7,276 nucleotides of DNA from assembly GCA_002352635.1 (NCBI GenBank), contig DEIT01000125.1, positions 1 to 7,276 on the forward strand. Direction: 5' to 3'. The notes under the pieces were generated by a model. The model was not told the DNA's origin. It worked only from the letters and a program-made list of their open reading frames with translations, and did not search any database. The stretch comes from Hyphomicrobiaceae bacterium UBA2767. GTDB taxonomy: Bacteria > Pseudomonadota > Alphaproteobacteria > Rhizobiales > Methyloligellaceae. How positions within the stretch are numbered: the stretch's first letter is position 1; each line of letters starts with the position of its first letter. Positions 6,514 to 7,276 of this stretch are shown piece by piece. The position numbers and the translations under genes are program-made.

Positions 6514-6869
6514 TCGAGCGCCCCTTTTCGCCATTCGTAGATAAAGCCGATTGTCAGAATGCCGAGGAAAATCATAACGGCCCAGAAACCGGCAATGCCT
6601 GCTTCCCGAAACGAGACGGCCCATGGAAACAGGAACGCTACTTCGAGGTCAAAAATAATGAACAGGAGCGCGACCAGGTAGAACCTCACGTCGAACTTCA
6701 TGCGGGCATCGTCGAACGCCTTGAAGCCGCACTCGTAAGCGGACACCTTTTCGGGGTCGGGGTTTGAGATCGTGACAAAAAACGGCGCTGCGATGAGCGC
6801 CAGACCGATGAACAGTGCCACGCCGATAAAAATCACGACGGGCAAGTAGTCCAGGAGCAGTTCGTTCAT
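6504..6869 (-). CDS. nuoA: NADH-quinone oxidoreductase subunit A (ND3 homologue)
   Basis: A small membrane subunit next to the quinone channel. The 121-residue protein has three predicted transmembrane helices at about residues 9-31, 62-84 and 93-113. The long loop between helices 1 and 2 carries YECGF with C47, which corresponds to the ND3 cysteine whose exposure reports the active/deactive state in mitochondria. The acidic residues D74 and E76 of FDLEV in helix 2 are conserved. The C-terminus IYEWRKGALEWD is typical of alphaproteobacteria. The start is the ATG at 6867-6869, because AGGTGAG (6873-6879) lies just upstream and MNELLLDYLPVV is the family N-terminus; an in-frame ATG at 6914 would add 15 hydrophilic residues with no homology. 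It is the first nuo gene, 273 bases from the tRNA gene upstream. Confidence 0.97.
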   Translation of the reverse strand: MNELLLDYLPVVIFIGVALFIGLALIAAPFFVTISNPDPEKVSAYECGFKAFDDARMKFDVRFYLVALLFIIFDLEVAFLFPWAVSFREAGIAGFWAVMIFLGILTIGFIYEWRKGALEWD

Positions 6870-6984
6870 GGCCTCACCTGCTGTGCGCTGTTTCCCTGAA
6901 TGAATAAGGGGCAAGCTCAGCAGCCTTTGGGGACTGGGTTGCGCCTGCAGCGTACCTTTGCATGGATTCTATTCCAACGCCCGC

Positions 6985-7014
6985 ATTGTAGTTGAAAGTT
7001 CACCCCCGCTTCAA
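6985..7014 (-). promoter_or_regulatory. Candidate sigma-70-type promoter for the nuo operon
   Basis: Read on the minus strand, TTGAAG (7009-7014; 4 of 6 to TTGACA) and TACAAT (6985-6990; 5 of 6 to TATAAT) are separated by 18 bases. Transcription would begin near 6978, leaving a leader of about 110 bases before nuoA. An inverted TTGAA/TTCAA pair (7010-7014 and 6992-6996) lies within the element. A downstream TAGAAT near 6965-6970 is a weaker alternative. This is a motif match by eye only. Confidence 0.4.
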
Positions 7015-7094
7015 TCAGAGGTTTGGATAGTATCGTGTTTGAGACGCTTTAGCGCACCTCATATGGCATGGCAAGGCTGCGCGCCAAGGGCTGT

Positions 7095-7108
7095 GCAAAC
7101 CGGTTGGC
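7095..7108. promoter_or_regulatory. Imperfect 14-base palindrome centred on AACCGGTT
   Basis: The plus-strand sequence GCAAACCGGTTGGC is palindromic except for one base pair, with a perfect 8-base core (7098-7105). It lies about 80 bases upstream of the candidate nuo -35 element and 35 bases past the tRNA-Asp 3' end. It could be an operator for a dimeric regulator, or chance. No family match is claimed. Confidence 0.2.
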
Positions 7109-7142
7109 AAGAGTGAGTTTCTGTTGATTTTTTGGATGATGG

Positions 7143-7220
<78 letters not shown>

Positions 7221-7276
7221 TTGAAGAAGGGCTAACTGCCCCGGGGCCTCCAAGAACGCACCGGTGTATGACAGTG
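7221..7276 (-). other. Upstream flank of tRNA-Asp
   Basis: Fifty-six bases at the right edge with no gene visible. It contains a perfect 10-base palindrome, GCCCCGGGGC (7238-7247), about 18 bases before the mature tRNA 5' end. I see no convincing -35/-10 pair here, so the tRNA promoter or an upstream co-transcribed gene probably lies beyond the window. Confidence 0.35.

Larger units (their letters stand above)
6870..7142 (-). promoter_or_regulatory. nuo operon leader and promoter region
   Basis: A non-coding stretch between tRNA-Asp and nuoA. I find no protein gene and no hairpin with a U-run that would terminate the tRNA transcript. It holds the candidate promoter at 6985-7014, an imperfect palindrome at 7095-7108 and the nuoA ribosome binding site. 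Its size and its position ahead of the first nuo gene make it the natural site of operon control, but no regulator binding site can be named from the sequence. Confidence 0.6.

Overview
This window is the promoter-proximal half of a respiratory complex I (nuo) operon, read entirely on the minus strand, with a tRNA-Asp gene upstream. The organism is most likely an alphaproteobacterium, probably of the order Hyphomicrobiales (Rhizobiales). The grounds are moderate GC-rich DNA, separate nuoC and nuoD genes, the order nuoA-B-C-(x)-D-E-F-G, proteins that closely resemble mitochondrial complex I core subunits, a NuoG without the N7 cluster motif, and a Lys/Ala-rich tail on NuoE. The genus cannot be fixed from the sequence alone.

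Layout, in transcription order (high to low coordinates): about 56 bases of upstream DNA (7221-7276); tRNA-Asp(GTC) (7143-7220); a 273-base non-coding stretch with a candidate sigma-70-type promoter (6870-7142); nuoA; nuoB (overlaps nuoA by 10 bases); nuoC; a 141-residue hotdog-fold thioesterase of the fluoroacetyl-CoA thioesterase (FlK) type, joined to nuoC by a GTGA overlap; nuoD; nuoE (ATGA overlap with nuoD); nuoF (TAATG junction with nuoE); a 128-base gap with a hairpin; and the first 523 codons of nuoG, which runs off the left edge. No terminator is visible between nuoA and nuoG, and nuoH onward is expected beyond the left edge.

How the genes work together: NuoE, NuoF and NuoG form the NADH-oxidising arm (FMN, N1a, N3, N1b, N4, N5). 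NuoB, NuoC and NuoD form the connecting arm, which carries the terminal cluster N2 and the quinone pocket. NuoA is the first membrane subunit. The cluster and quinone-site residues inspected are present, so the complex looks functional.

The part that is not textbook is the thioesterase gene between nuoC and nuoD. Its sequence can be laid without gaps against Streptomyces cattleya FlK as recalled from memory. Thr42, Glu50, His76, Gly69 and Arg120 fall at the same residue numbers as in FlK, while the gate residue Phe36 is replaced by Met. Why an acyl-CoA thioesterase is translationally coupled to complex I subunits is an open question.
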